Positions 32,750 through 40,783 of a stretch of 44,784 bases of DNA are shown piece by piece. This stretch comes from an uncultured Dorea sp. (lineage in GTDB: Bacteria; Bacillota; Clostridia; Lachnospirales; Lachnospiraceae). The stretch lies in contig CANTDX010000025.1 in NCBI GenBank assembly GCA_947652615.1, positions 1 through 44,784 on the forward strand, in the 5' to 3' direction. Positions within the stretch are counted from its first letter, which is position 1. Each line of letters starts with the position of its first letter. The position numbers were made by a program, and so were the translations under genes. The notes below the pieces were generated by a model. The model was not told the origin of the DNA. It searched no databases and saw only the letters and a program-made list of their open reading frames with translations.

Positions 32750-33693
32750 AAATCCCCATACTCCCTCCTGCAATACATATCCTCCTGCGATGAATTTATC
32801 TTAGCACATACTTTAGGCCCTTTCAAGAATAACATAATCCATAGTCTCTCCCCATGAATCTCTGCCCGCACGCTTCCTCCCATCTTCTCCGCCAGTTCTT
32901 TTACTATAAACAGCCCAAGCCCGGAGGAGCCTTTCCTCCGGGCTGAATCCGCCTTGTAGAACCGTTCAAAGATCTGGTCTGTATCCGGCCTGCTGGTCTC
33001 TGACACCAGATTCTCGAAGATCAGACACTCTCCCTTCTGCCTGATCACAATTCCTCCCCTGCCATGCAGCAATGCATTCTGGATCAAGTTGCAAAAGATC
33101 CTGCCAAGACATTCTTCATCGGCCAGAACCCTCAGTCCCTCTGATTGGAATTCTACCTCAGGTTCAATCCCTCTCTCCTCGAACTGACGGTAAAATCCAA
33201 TCAGACAATCCCCAAGCAGCGGCAATACCTGTACCTCAGACATATTCAATTTGAATTCCTCGCTGGTCAGCTTGGTATACAGGAACAGTTCTTCCAACAT
33301 ATCTCCCAGTTCTTTCAGGCGGTCGTCTGCCGTCTGCAGATACCGGTCCTGCTTAACAGCGTCGTCACATTCCTGTGCAAGCTGGATATAGCCCGCCGCT
33401 CCTGTAAGGGGCGTCCGGATATCATGGGCCAGGCTGGTGATATTCTGCTTCATCATCCTCTGCGCATTCTCCTGCCGCTTCTGTCTCTGGAACCAATACT
33501 CTACAAGCTGATTCAGCCGCCTGCATAATGTCAGTATATCTCTCTGACGGTATTGCACGCCAATCTCCATATGGCTGCCCCGCCCAAGTTCCTCTATCTG
33601 CCTGCTTAAGGAGCGTACCGCAAAGATGACGCGGACGAACCGTATTGCCAATACGACACAGACAACGCCCATTACCCCAAGTACAATCACCAT
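32746..33693 (-). CDS. Sensor histidine kinase
   Basis: 315 residues. A single N-terminal membrane segment (about 2-25) is followed by a short HAMP-like linker, HisKA with SLAHDIRTPLTGAAGY, and HATPase with NLIQNALLHG, FERFYK and GSSGLGLFIVKELAEKMGG. With almost no extracellular part it resembles intramembrane-sensing kinases that work with ABC transporters. The ATG at 33693 follows GGGAGG by 5 nt, 26 bp after the permease stop; reading further upstream would cover the permease in another frame. A 21-residue tail after the ATPase domain runs into the next gene's start. The partner response regulator is at 35543-36268. Confidence 0.85.
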   Translation of the reverse strand: MVIVLGVMGVVCVVLAIRFVRVIFAVRSLSRQIEELGRGSHMEIGVQYRQRDILTLCRRLNQLVEYWFQRQKRQENAQRMMKQNITSLAHDIRTPLTGAAGYIQLAQECDDAVKQDRYLQTADDRLKELGDMLEELFLYTKLTSEEFKLNMSEVQVLPLLGDCLIGFYRQFEERGIEPEVEFQSEGLRVLADEECLGRIFCNLIQNALLHGRGGIVIRQKGECLIFENLVSETSRPDTDQIFERFYKADSARRKGSSGLGLFIVKELAEKMGGSVRAEIHGERLWIMLFLKGPKVCAKINSSQEDMYCRREYGDL

Positions 33694-33719
33694 ATCTGCC
33701 TCCCGCACAATCTTATCTG

Positions 33720-34526
33720 CTAAATATCTTTCTTCTTCAAGACGATTCCTGCAATCAGAGTATACAAGATCAGGAATCCAAATCCTACCACATAAACATA
33801 GAGATTCTTCACGGAAGTATATTTCTGAGGTCCCATCGCACAAGTCAAATAGATCGAATATTTCAGCCAGTCTCCTATGTTGAACATATTCAATACCCCA
33901 TACAGCGTCGTCACTACCAGACCGCCGCCCAAGAATACTGCCGCCAGTGAACCTGCCGCCACACTTCGGGTCAGCACGCAGATGAAAATGATCAACGCGG
34001 CAAATGCCGCCGTCACAAACCACACCCATGACAGATAAAACAGGATATCCTTCCACCCCGCATACGGCACCAGATCATCGAACAGCCGGTTCATCAGCAG
34101 CGCAAACAACAGATGCAGCACCAGATAACAGCCATCCACGATCCACGCTGTCATAATCTTACTTCCGATATAATTCCACCGGTTCTGATGCAGCGCCATA
34201 ATATTTTTGATAAAACCACTCTGAAAATCCGCACATATGAACAACATCACCCAGATACCGAATACAACGTTATACATCCCTCCGTCCAGACAGATCTGCC
34301 GGAAGAATCCCAACGAGTCTATACCGTCCAGTATACTCTCTGCTTCTGTTAGTTCCTGCGGGACAAGCAGCCCGATCCGCAGCGCGATCTCCTGTCCCTG
34401 CGGCGTCTCAAGCAGCCACATTATTCCATAAACCAGTACCGTCGCCGCCGCCAGCAACAAGAGGCATACATACACAGACTTACTTCTCTTCACCCGATAC
34501 AGATCCATACTTAACAGGTTAAACAT
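33720..34526 (-). CDS. ABC-2 type permease (lantibiotic-immunity-like)
   Basis: 268 residues with six membrane segments and an N-terminal LLSMDLYRVKRSKSVYV entry typical of ABC-2 permeases of the LanE/LanG or bacitracin-type exporters. It forms the membrane part of the exporter with the ATPase encoded just before it (their genes are 1 bp apart, TGA-T-ATG). GGGGGG lies 7 nt upstream. It is followed 26 bp later by the sensor kinase gene. The substrate is inferred to be a peptide antibiotic or lipid-related compound only from this layout. Confidence 0.8.
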   Translation of the reverse strand: MFNLLSMDLYRVKRSKSVYVCLLLLAAATVLVYGIMWLLETPQGQEIALRIGLLVPQELTEAESILDGIDSLGFFRQICLDGGMYNVVFGIWVMLFICADFQSGFIKNIMALHQNRWNYIGSKIMTAWIVDGCYLVLHLLFALLMNRLFDDLVPYAGWKDILFYLSWVWFVTAAFAALIIFICVLTRSVAAGSLAAVFLGGGLVVTTLYGVLNMFNIGDWLKYSIYLTCAMGPQKYTSVKNLYVYVVGFGFLILYTLIAGIVLKKKDI

Positions 34527-34527
34527 A

Positions 34528-35457
34528 TCAACACCCCCCTTCCTTACCCATGCGTTCTAAGAAATATTCTTCCAAGTCCATATGATGGAATCCTGATTCA
34601 TACACGGAGACCCGGTTCTCTATCAGCATCTGATTCACCTCCGACCCATCCCGCACCCCATACAGCCGGATCGACCGGGCATCGGACACTTCTGCCTGCA
34701 CATCCGGGAACGTCTCCTGTATCATAACAAGCGCACGCTGCACATCCTGCACTTCAATTCTGAAATAGTCCTGGCATTTTTCTTCCAGTTCTTCCCTGCT
34801 GATCTGCTCAATCAACTCCCCATCCTTGATGATTCCGTAGCTGGTAGCGATCTTGCTCAGTTCCCCCAGGATATGAGAACTTATCAAGATGGTCTTCCCC
34901 TCCGCGTGAAGCTCTAAGATCAACTGCCTAAGTTCCCGGATTCCTTCCGGGTCCAGGCCATTGATCGGTTCGTCCATAAGCAGCAGGTCCGGGTTGCCAA
35001 GAAGCGCCAGCGCAACCCCTAGCCGCTGCTTCATCCCCATGGAGAAATGCTTCACCTTCTTCCTGCCCGTATCCGCAAGCCCTGTGACCTTAAGTACCGT
35101 ATCCACACTGCGTTCATCTGCAAGTCCCATGCATTTCGCTTTCATTACCGCATTCTGCCTTGCCGTCATATTGGGATACAGGCCTGCCGCTTCAATCAGA
35201 ACTCCCAGTCTCCTCCGCACGGCCGGATCGCTGACCGGCTTCCCGAATAACCGGATCTCTCCTTCTGTCGGGCTTGCCAAACCGCTGACCATCTTAAGGG
35301 CCGTCGATTTGCCCGCTCCGTTTCTGCCGATAAATCCATAGATCTCTCCCTCTCGAACCTTAAGCGTCACATTCTTTACTGCCGCCTTGTCTCTGTACAT
35401 CTTTGTAAGGGCCATGGTCTCTATGGCTAACTGATCCCGTCTCTCTGTACTCACCAT
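34528..35457 (-). CDS. ABC transporter ATP-binding protein (BcrA/LanF-like)
   Basis: 309 residues. Walker A GRNGAGKST, Q-loop LIEAAGLYP, signature FSMGMKQRLGVALALL (S-M-G variant of SGG), Walker B LLLMDEPINGLDP and ISSHILGE are all present, with a C-terminal extension of about 90 residues. The EAAGLYP Q-loop and HFSMGMKQRL signature are typical of BcrA/LanF ATPases for peptide antibiotic export. AAGGAG precedes ATG 35457. It lies 85 bp after the response regulator and directly before the permease. Confidence 0.88.
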   Translation of the reverse strand: MVSTERRDQLAIETMALTKMYRDKAAVKNVTLKVREGEIYGFIGRNGAGKSTALKMVSGLASPTEGEIRLFGKPVSDPAVRRRLGVLIEAAGLYPNMTARQNAVMKAKCMGLADERSVDTVLKVTGLADTGRKKVKHFSMGMKQRLGVALALLGNPDLLLMDEPINGLDPEGIRELRQLILELHAEGKTILISSHILGELSKIATSYGIIKDGELIEQISREELEEKCQDYFRIEVQDVQRALVMIQETFPDVQAEVSDARSIRLYGVRDGSEVNQMLIENRVSVYESGFHHMDLEEYFLERMGKEGGC

Positions 35458-35542
35458 GTTGTCTCCTTCTTTCGTTTGATTCTTATTCTTCCTTACAGAA
35501 AACATTCTAGTACAAGAGTTTTCAAAAAGTGCTCAGAAAAGT

Positions 35543-36268
35543 TTAAGAAAGTTTAAAGCCCATTCCCCACACTGTCTGAATATACGTATCCGTTCTGCTT
35601 CTCTTAAGCTTGGAACGAATGTTGCTGATGTGCACGTTGATGGTTTTATCCTCAGCCAGATATTCTTCTCCCCAGGCATACTCATAGATCATCTGCTTCG
35701 TGAATACACGCCTGGGATTGCGGATCAGAAGCTCCATGATCAGGAATTCATGCTTTGTCAATTCTATAAGCTCTCCCTTCGCCGTCATCTCCTGAGTATC
35801 CGGATTCAAGGTCCATTCGCGGTAAGAATACGTCTGCCATGCCGGTATCCCTCCGGAACTCTCTCCCCCGTTTACACAGCGGCTCTGTCTGGCTTCTGTC
35901 TCCTCCTCTTCTCTCTCACGACGGCGGAACTGTACCTGTATCCTCACCAACAGCTCCGGCAAGTCAAAGGGCTTGCACAGATAATCCTCTGCCCCGGCAG
36001 ACAATACCTCCACCTTGCTTTCAAGCCCGCTCTTTGCAGACAACACGATCACAGGAGCCTTCTTAGAGAATACGGATACAAGTTCCTCCCCTGAGATTCC
36101 AGGAAGCATCAGATCCAGAAGAACCAGATCATATGCTTCCATAGAGAATAACAATTTCGCCTCGCTGCCGGAATAAGCCTGTGTACACATATATCCATGC
36201 CCCTCCAGATACTCCTTGAGCATCTGGTTGTTCCGGGCGTCATCTTCTACAATCAAAATATTCTGCAT
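35543..36268 (-). CDS. OmpR/PhoB-family response regulator
   Basis: 241 residues. The receiver has the acidic pair E8-D9/D10, phosphoacceptor D52 in LVLLDLMLPG, and K at LCKPFDLPELL. The C-terminal winged helix (about 150-238) has ELTKHEFLIMELLIRNPRRV and INVHISNIRSKLK. A linker of about 25 residues joins them. AGGGGGAG precedes the ATG. It lies in front of the ABC exporter and sensor kinase genes and has its own promoter overlapping the end of the large permease gene upstream; it probably controls both ABC units. Confidence 0.92.
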   Translation of the reverse strand: MQNILIVEDDARNNQMLKEYLEGHGYMCTQAYSGSEAKLLFSMEAYDLVLLDLMLPGISGEELVSVFSKKAPVIVLSAKSGLESKVEVLSAGAEDYLCKPFDLPELLVRIQVQFRRREREEEETEARQSRCVNGGESSGGIPAWQTYSYREWTLNPDTQEMTAKGELIELTKHEFLIMELLIRNPRRVFTKQMIYEYAWGEEYLAEDKTINVHISNIRSKLKRSRTDTYIQTVWGMGFKLS

Positions 36269-36301
36269 GTAATCTCCCCCTTTGAGAAAATAATAACATG
36301 C

Positions 36302-36330
36302 AGAATATAAAAATACAAATCCTTTGTCAG
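36302..36330 (-). promoter_or_regulatory. Probable promoter of the response-regulator operon
   Basis: On the minus strand CTGACA (36325-36330) and TATTCT (36302-36307) are 17 nt apart. The -35 overlaps the permease stop codon. Confidence 0.5.
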
Positions 36331-38735
36331 TTCTCTGCCCCTCTCAGCCGCTCCACCAGCGCTTCCTTCGAAAAGCTACGCATAGATATCAGGGTGATGG
36401 CAAGCGGCACAACCGCAAGCACACCTACATAGGCAAGTGCGAATACAGCCGGGAACCGGAACTCCATATAAAACGCGCCGCGCTGACAGAGGAACTCACT
36501 CAATGCATAACCGCACACCGTTCCTGCCGTCATGGTCACGCATACGGTTACAAGCACCAGGAACATACTCTCCCCAAGAAGCATCTTACGGATCTGCCCT
36601 TTGCCCATACCGATGGATTCAAGCATCGCAAGCTCCTGCTTGCGGGTCACGATATTGGTGATCAGCGTATTCATCATGCTTAAGATACTGAACATCATAA
36701 TGAATATGGACAGGCCGCTGACCGTCCCGAATATCTGATTCATCGTCTGTTCATCGTAAGCTCTGCGCTCCGCAAGCGTCTCAAGGCTTAATTGGGGCCG
36801 ATCCGCTGTAATCTCTGCCAGAGCCTCTCCGATCTGCGCCTCTTTATCGGTCTCTGTCGATACCAACAGATGACAATTCAGGCTGTCATAAGACACCATT
36901 TTGAGAATGACCTGCTCCGGCATGACAAACCATCCCTCAAAATTAATATAATCACGGACGAACTGATCTTCCAAAATCCCCAGTATGGCAACATCCTTCT
37001 TCGCTATTTTATTTCCGTCATAGTAGTGCAGCGTAACACTGTCGCCAACGGCAAATTTCCAACCATATATCTCTTCTATGGTGTCATTCCCCGCCACAAG
37101 GATATAATCTCCGCTCATCAGCTTCTCATAATCGGCGTCTCCGTCCTCCAGATATCTCTGGATATCCTTCGTCTCCTCTTCGGTCAGAGGATTGATATTA
37201 TCGTTCGTTTCGTATTCATCTCTTTTCGGATAATCATACTTGATCCCAAGTCCTTTGATCTCTTTGACATTTTTCACACCGTCCAAGCGCAGGATCTCCC
37301 GCACCATGCCGCTGCCAAGAAGTCCTTCTGCCTGTAAGCCGCTCAGACCGTTTTTATCCAGTTCGATCGCCGCAAGGGAATACTGGAGATTGAATTCTGC
37401 GTCTTTGAAAAGTCCCTGTCTAGCGAAGTTCTCCCTGTCAAACGAAGATATATAGGCAGCCGCCGTCATAAAGAGGATCCCGCCAAGAGCCAGGGAGAGC
37501 ATGGTGACCGCCGCTTTCTTCCTGTTCTTGGAGAAATTCATCATACCCAATCCAAGCGGCGTAAGCTTCCGGCAGAGTCTCCTGCCTGCTGCCTTTCTCA
37601 TGGTATCCTGCGGCACGTAGCGAAGCGCCTCCATCGGGGACACCGCCGCGGCAAGGCGCGCCGGCTTATGGACCGAGAGCATGGTGATCATATACACGGC
37701 TGCGAACACAACCGCTATGATCCAAAATGTATTCCATACATCGAATCCATCCGGAAGCATAAAATACCCCGCGATTCCGCCGACGGCGATCCCTGCCGGC
37801 GCCGCACGGAAGAACAGCGCGCGCCCCTCGCGGGAAACGAACTTCTTCATCTGCTTTCTCGTCATGCCGATGGTCCGAAGCTGCCCAAATTGATGGATCC
37901 TGCCGATCACGGACAGATAAAACACGCCGTAGATCACCAGAATACATGCAAGCAAGATCACCATACCGGCCAGTCCATAGATCACGGCAGCCTGCGTATC
38001 TATCGATAATGAGTCCAGAAATGCCTTCGACGGATTGACACATTTCCGCTCAATCCCTGCATCGCTTCCAACCAGATACATAAGTTCCCTGCATTCCTCC
38101 GGACGCATCTGGGCCGCGCCGCAGAGCTTCGCATACACTTCATAAGGTTCATTCCTCAACTGGCTTCCATTCTTCGCATACTCTTCGGAAAAGAATACCG
38201 GGAACTGCTTTGCCGTCTCATTTCCCTTCAGCAGCCCCGATACCGTGAAGTTTTCTGCATTTCCATCGAAGAAATGTAAGGTTACGCTGCTGCCGGTCTC
38301 CGGTCTGATCCCCATCTTCTTAAGCATCACAGACTGTACCGCGATCTCATCTTCGGCTTCCGGTAATCTGCCGCTTTCCAGCTCTCCGAGCTGAATCTGC
38401 TCCGACAATTCACTCACATAGCAGGGCATCACATCGAATCCGTCCATCTCAGAGAGGATACCCGTCTTCCCCGTTATCTGGCAGGCGATCCGCCCATCCC
38501 CCCAAAGCCGTTCTGCCTGTTCGGCAGTCAGATCATAGTAGGTGACCTGCTGCCGGTGTAGAAGTGCATTCTTCTCCTGCTGCTTCCGTCCCGCCGCGAA
38601 CATCAATATCGCGGTCAGCAGGGCAGACGCAAGGACGATCGTAACCATCACGAAGATATTACGCATACGGCTTGCTCTCAAGCTCTGTCCGGACATCTGA
38701 GAGATCATTCTTGCTGCTACTTTCTTACCGTTCAT
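36327..38735 (-). CDS. FtsX-type ABC permease (BceB/MacB-like)
   Basis: 802 residues. An N-terminal membrane segment (about 25-50), an external domain, three segments (about 245-360), a second start region near residue 415 with a membrane segment, a larger external domain (about 440-660) and three C-terminal segments form two FtsX repeats. Family matches are FSILSMMNTLITNIVTRKQE and the ELAMLESIGMGKGQIRKML helix that follows it. It pairs with the LolD-like ATPase 13 bp upstream. Such pairs extrude or shield against cell-wall-active peptides, or move lipoproteins. GGAGG precedes the ATG. Confidence 0.85.
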   Translation of the reverse strand: MNGKKVAARMISQMSGQSLRASRMRNIFVMVTIVLASALLTAILMFAAGRKQQEKNALLHRQQVTYYDLTAEQAERLWGDGRIACQITGKTGILSEMDGFDVMPCYVSELSEQIQLGELESGRLPEAEDEIAVQSVMLKKMGIRPETGSSVTLHFFDGNAENFTVSGLLKGNETAKQFPVFFSEEYAKNGSQLRNEPYEVYAKLCGAAQMRPEECRELMYLVGSDAGIERKCVNPSKAFLDSLSIDTQAAVIYGLAGMVILLACILVIYGVFYLSVIGRIHQFGQLRTIGMTRKQMKKFVSREGRALFFRAAPAGIAVGGIAGYFMLPDGFDVWNTFWIIAVVFAAVYMITMLSVHKPARLAAAVSPMEALRYVPQDTMRKAAGRRLCRKLTPLGLGMMNFSKNRKKAAVTMLSLALGGILFMTAAAYISSFDRENFARQGLFKDAEFNLQYSLAAIELDKNGLSGLQAEGLLGSGMVREILRLDGVKNVKEIKGLGIKYDYPKRDEYETNDNINPLTEEETKDIQRYLEDGDADYEKLMSGDYILVAGNDTIEEIYGWKFAVGDSVTLHYYDGNKIAKKDVAILGILEDQFVRDYINFEGWFVMPEQVILKMVSYDSLNCHLLVSTETDKEAQIGEALAEITADRPQLSLETLAERRAYDEQTMNQIFGTVSGLSIFIMMFSILSMMNTLITNIVTRKQELAMLESIGMGKGQIRKMLLGESMFLVLVTVCVTMTAGTVCGYALSEFLCQRGAFYMEFRFPAVFALAYVGVLAVVPLAITLISMRSFSKEALVERLRGAEN

Positions 38736-38748
38736 CTCTTAGACCTCC

Positions 38749-39414
38749 TTACGCGTGAATCCTGCCGTCCTCGATACGGATCCTCACATCCGCCTTCTTG
38801 GCAATCTCCGGATTATGAGTGATCATAACGATCGTCTGATTGAATCTCTCACTTGTCATCTTTAAGAGGTCGATAACCTTATCGCTTGTGCGGCTGTCAA
38901 GATTCCCTGTCGGCTCGTCAGCAAGAATGATCGCAGGCTTGGATACCAGCGCACGGGCGATCGCCACCCGCTGCTGCTGCCCGCCCGAGAGATGGCTTGG
39001 ATAATTCTGAAGCTTCCCGCCAAGCTCCAGGAAATCTACGATCGTATCAAGGAATTCCTTATCCTCTTCCCTCCCGTCCAGGCGGACAGGCAGCACAATA
39101 TTCTCATATGCGGTAAGATAGGGAATAAGATTATAATTCTGGAAGATAAATCCGATCCGCTGACGGCGAAATACCGTGAGTTGCTCCTCCGTCATCTTCT
39201 CAAGGCTCTGCTCCTCCACCCGGACGCCGCCTGAAGTGGGAGTATCCAACCCGCCCAGCATGTTCAGCAGGGTGGATTTGCCGCTGCCCGACGTACCGAT
39301 CACAGCCGCAAACTGCCCTTCCTCGATCGCTACGTTCACATCGTCCAGCGCTTTCACAAGGCTCTCGTTCTCGCCGTAATATTTTCTCAAATTGGATGCA
39401 TTCAATATCGTCAT
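38749..39414 (-). CDS. ABC ATPase of the LolD/BceA/MacB type
   Basis: 221 residues, a single nucleotide-binding domain without extension. Walker [14 protein letters not shown]-loop [11 protein letters not shown], signature [15 protein letters not shown], Walker [14 protein letters not shown] and switch MITHNPEIA are intact and typical of mechanotransmission ABC systems. GGAGG lies 7 nt before ATG 39414. It is the first gene of the pair with the FtsX-type permease and is preceded by a promoter at 39455-39482. Confidence 0.92.
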   Translation of the reverse strand: MTILNASNLRKYYGENESLVKALDDVNVAIEEGQFAAVIGTSGSGKSTLLNMLGGLDTPTSGGVRVEEQSLEKMTEEQLTVFRRQRIGFIFQNYNLIPYLTAYENIVLPVRLDGREEDKEFLDTIVDFLELGGKLQNYPSHLSGGQQQRVAIARALVSKPAIILADEPTGNLDSRTSDKVIDLLKMTSERFNQTIVMITHNPEIAKKADVRIRIEDGRIHA

Positions 39415-39454
39415 AGCATTTCCTCCTTCATTGCCGGTTGCATCTGATAGGGTT

Positions 39455-39482
39455 ATCATATCTCTTCCGGGAAAATGAACAA
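39455..39482 (-). promoter_or_regulatory. Probable promoter of the LolD/FtsX-type ABC pair
   Basis: On the minus strand TTGTTC (39477-39482) and TATGAT (39455-39460) are 16 nt apart, about 40 nt before the ATG. Confidence 0.45.
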
Positions 39483-39513
39483 TAGAAAATGCATATTCTA
39501 ATATCTACATTGA

Positions 39514-40707
39514 TTATTCTAATTGACGCGGCTTCTTCTGGAACCTTCGCATCACCAGCAGAGAGATCACCAGCACCAGCGGAAACACACAGCCTGCAAG
39601 CATCCCCTTCTGCAGATTATCATCCGCATGCTGTGTAATATTTCCCACCAGACCCGGGCCGAACGCACCTCCCAGATCCCCTGCCATAGCAAGCAGGGCA
39701 AACATGGCTGTCCCGCCGGCGGGAAGCTGCCTGGAAGATATACTGATGGTCCCGGGCCACATGATACCAACGGAAAAACCACAGACAATACAGCCGATCA
39801 GCCCTATAAGAGGATTCGACGACACCGAAGCCATCACGTAGCAAAGCAAGCACAGGCTTCCGGAACCGAACATGAAACTCATCAGATTCATCCTATCCCC
39901 GTATTTCCCGTAAATCACACGACTGATACCCATAGTCACGGCAAACATACAAGGACCTGCCAAATCCCCTGCCGCCTTCGACAGCCCGATCGCAGATTCG
40001 GCATACGCAGACGCCCACTGAGCCATGGATAACTCAGACGCGCCGGCACAGACCATCAGGATAATGGCTACCCAGAAGACCGGAACCCGAAACAGACTGC
40101 CGATCTTCATCCCTTCCCCATCCTCCACCAGATGTTCGATCGGGCATGTGGCAAAGTTATAGATATTATACAATGGTACCAGCGACCATGCACAGGCAAG
40201 CCATTTCCATCTGCTAATCCCAAATACTGCGAAAAACAGGGTCGATAACAATACTACGCCGACCGAACCCCAGCAGTAGAACGAATGCAGAAGGCTCATA
40301 ACCGCCTCCTTATGCTCAAACGGACACGCTTCCACGATCGGGCTGCATAATACCTCGATCAGTCCGCTTCCGACCGCATAGACGATAACGCTGATGATAA
40401 TGCCTGTAAACGGATCTCGGAATAATTCCGGCAGAAATGCGAGTCCGATCAGTCCTGCCGCAGAACATAATTCTGATGCCACTACACACCTGCGGTAACC
40501 TATGCGGTCTACAAACCGCGCACACAGGATATCCACGATCAACTGAGTAAGGAAAAACATCGTTGAAATAAGCGCGATCTTCCCTAACGGAATCGCATAG
40601 TCTTTATGGAATTTCAGAAATAGTAACGGGGCAAAATTGGCCGCGATCGCCTGTGTGATAAACCCCAGATAACAGGCGAACAGTGTCTTTTTATAATTTT
40701 TATCCAT
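39514..40707 (-). CDS. MFS transporter, substrate unknown
   Basis: 397 residues with about 12 membrane segments. Motif A is the loop ARFVDRIGYRRCVVA near residue 65, and the second-half equivalent is YGKYGDRMN. It resembles the FucP/sugar-type and fosmidomycin-resistance-like MFS carriers of Clostridia more than drug/H+ antiporters, but no substrate residues are diagnostic. The ribosome binding site AAGGAAAG is weak. It ends 99 bp before the LolD-type ATPase start and has no obvious functional partner next to it. Confidence 0.75.
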   Translation of the reverse strand: MDKNYKKTLFACYLGFITQAIAANFAPLLFLKFHKDYAIPLGKIALISTMFFLTQLIVDILCARFVDRIGYRRCVVASELCSAAGLIGLAFLPELFRDPFTGIIISVIVYAVGSGLIEVLCSPIVEACPFEHKEAVMSLLHSFYCWGSVGVVLLSTLFFAVFGISRWKWLACAWSLVPLYNIYNFATCPIEHLVEDGEGMKIGSLFRVPVFWVAIILMVCAGASELSMAQWASAYAESAIGLSKAAGDLAGPCMFAVTMGISRVIYGKYGDRMNLMSFMFGSGSLCLLCYVMASVSSNPLIGLIGCIVCGFSVGIMWPGTISISSRQLPAGGTAMFALLAMAGDLGGAFGPGLVGNITQHADDNLQKGMLAGCVFPLVLVISLLVMRRFQKKPRQLE

Positions 40708-40740
40708 AGTGATTTTCTTTCCTTCTTTCCGCCCGTCAAG

Positions 40741-40754
40741 CTAGTACAGCATTG
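40741..40754. repeat. Solitary end of the MITE family
   Basis: CTAGTACAGCATTG is identical to the first 14 bases of the left insertion boundary at 23956-23969 (CTAG plus element end). No second end is visible nearby. It lies between the MFS gene and the third AAA/nuclease gene. Confidence 0.5.
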
Positions 40755-40783
40755 TCTTTGCTTCTTCAAATTCTGACAGTATT

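Noticed and set aside
33694..34056. Upstream extension of the sensor kinase frame
   Set aside because: These 121 codons overlap the ABC permease gene in another frame and read as low-complexity shadow sequence; GGGAGG precedes ATG 33693 instead.
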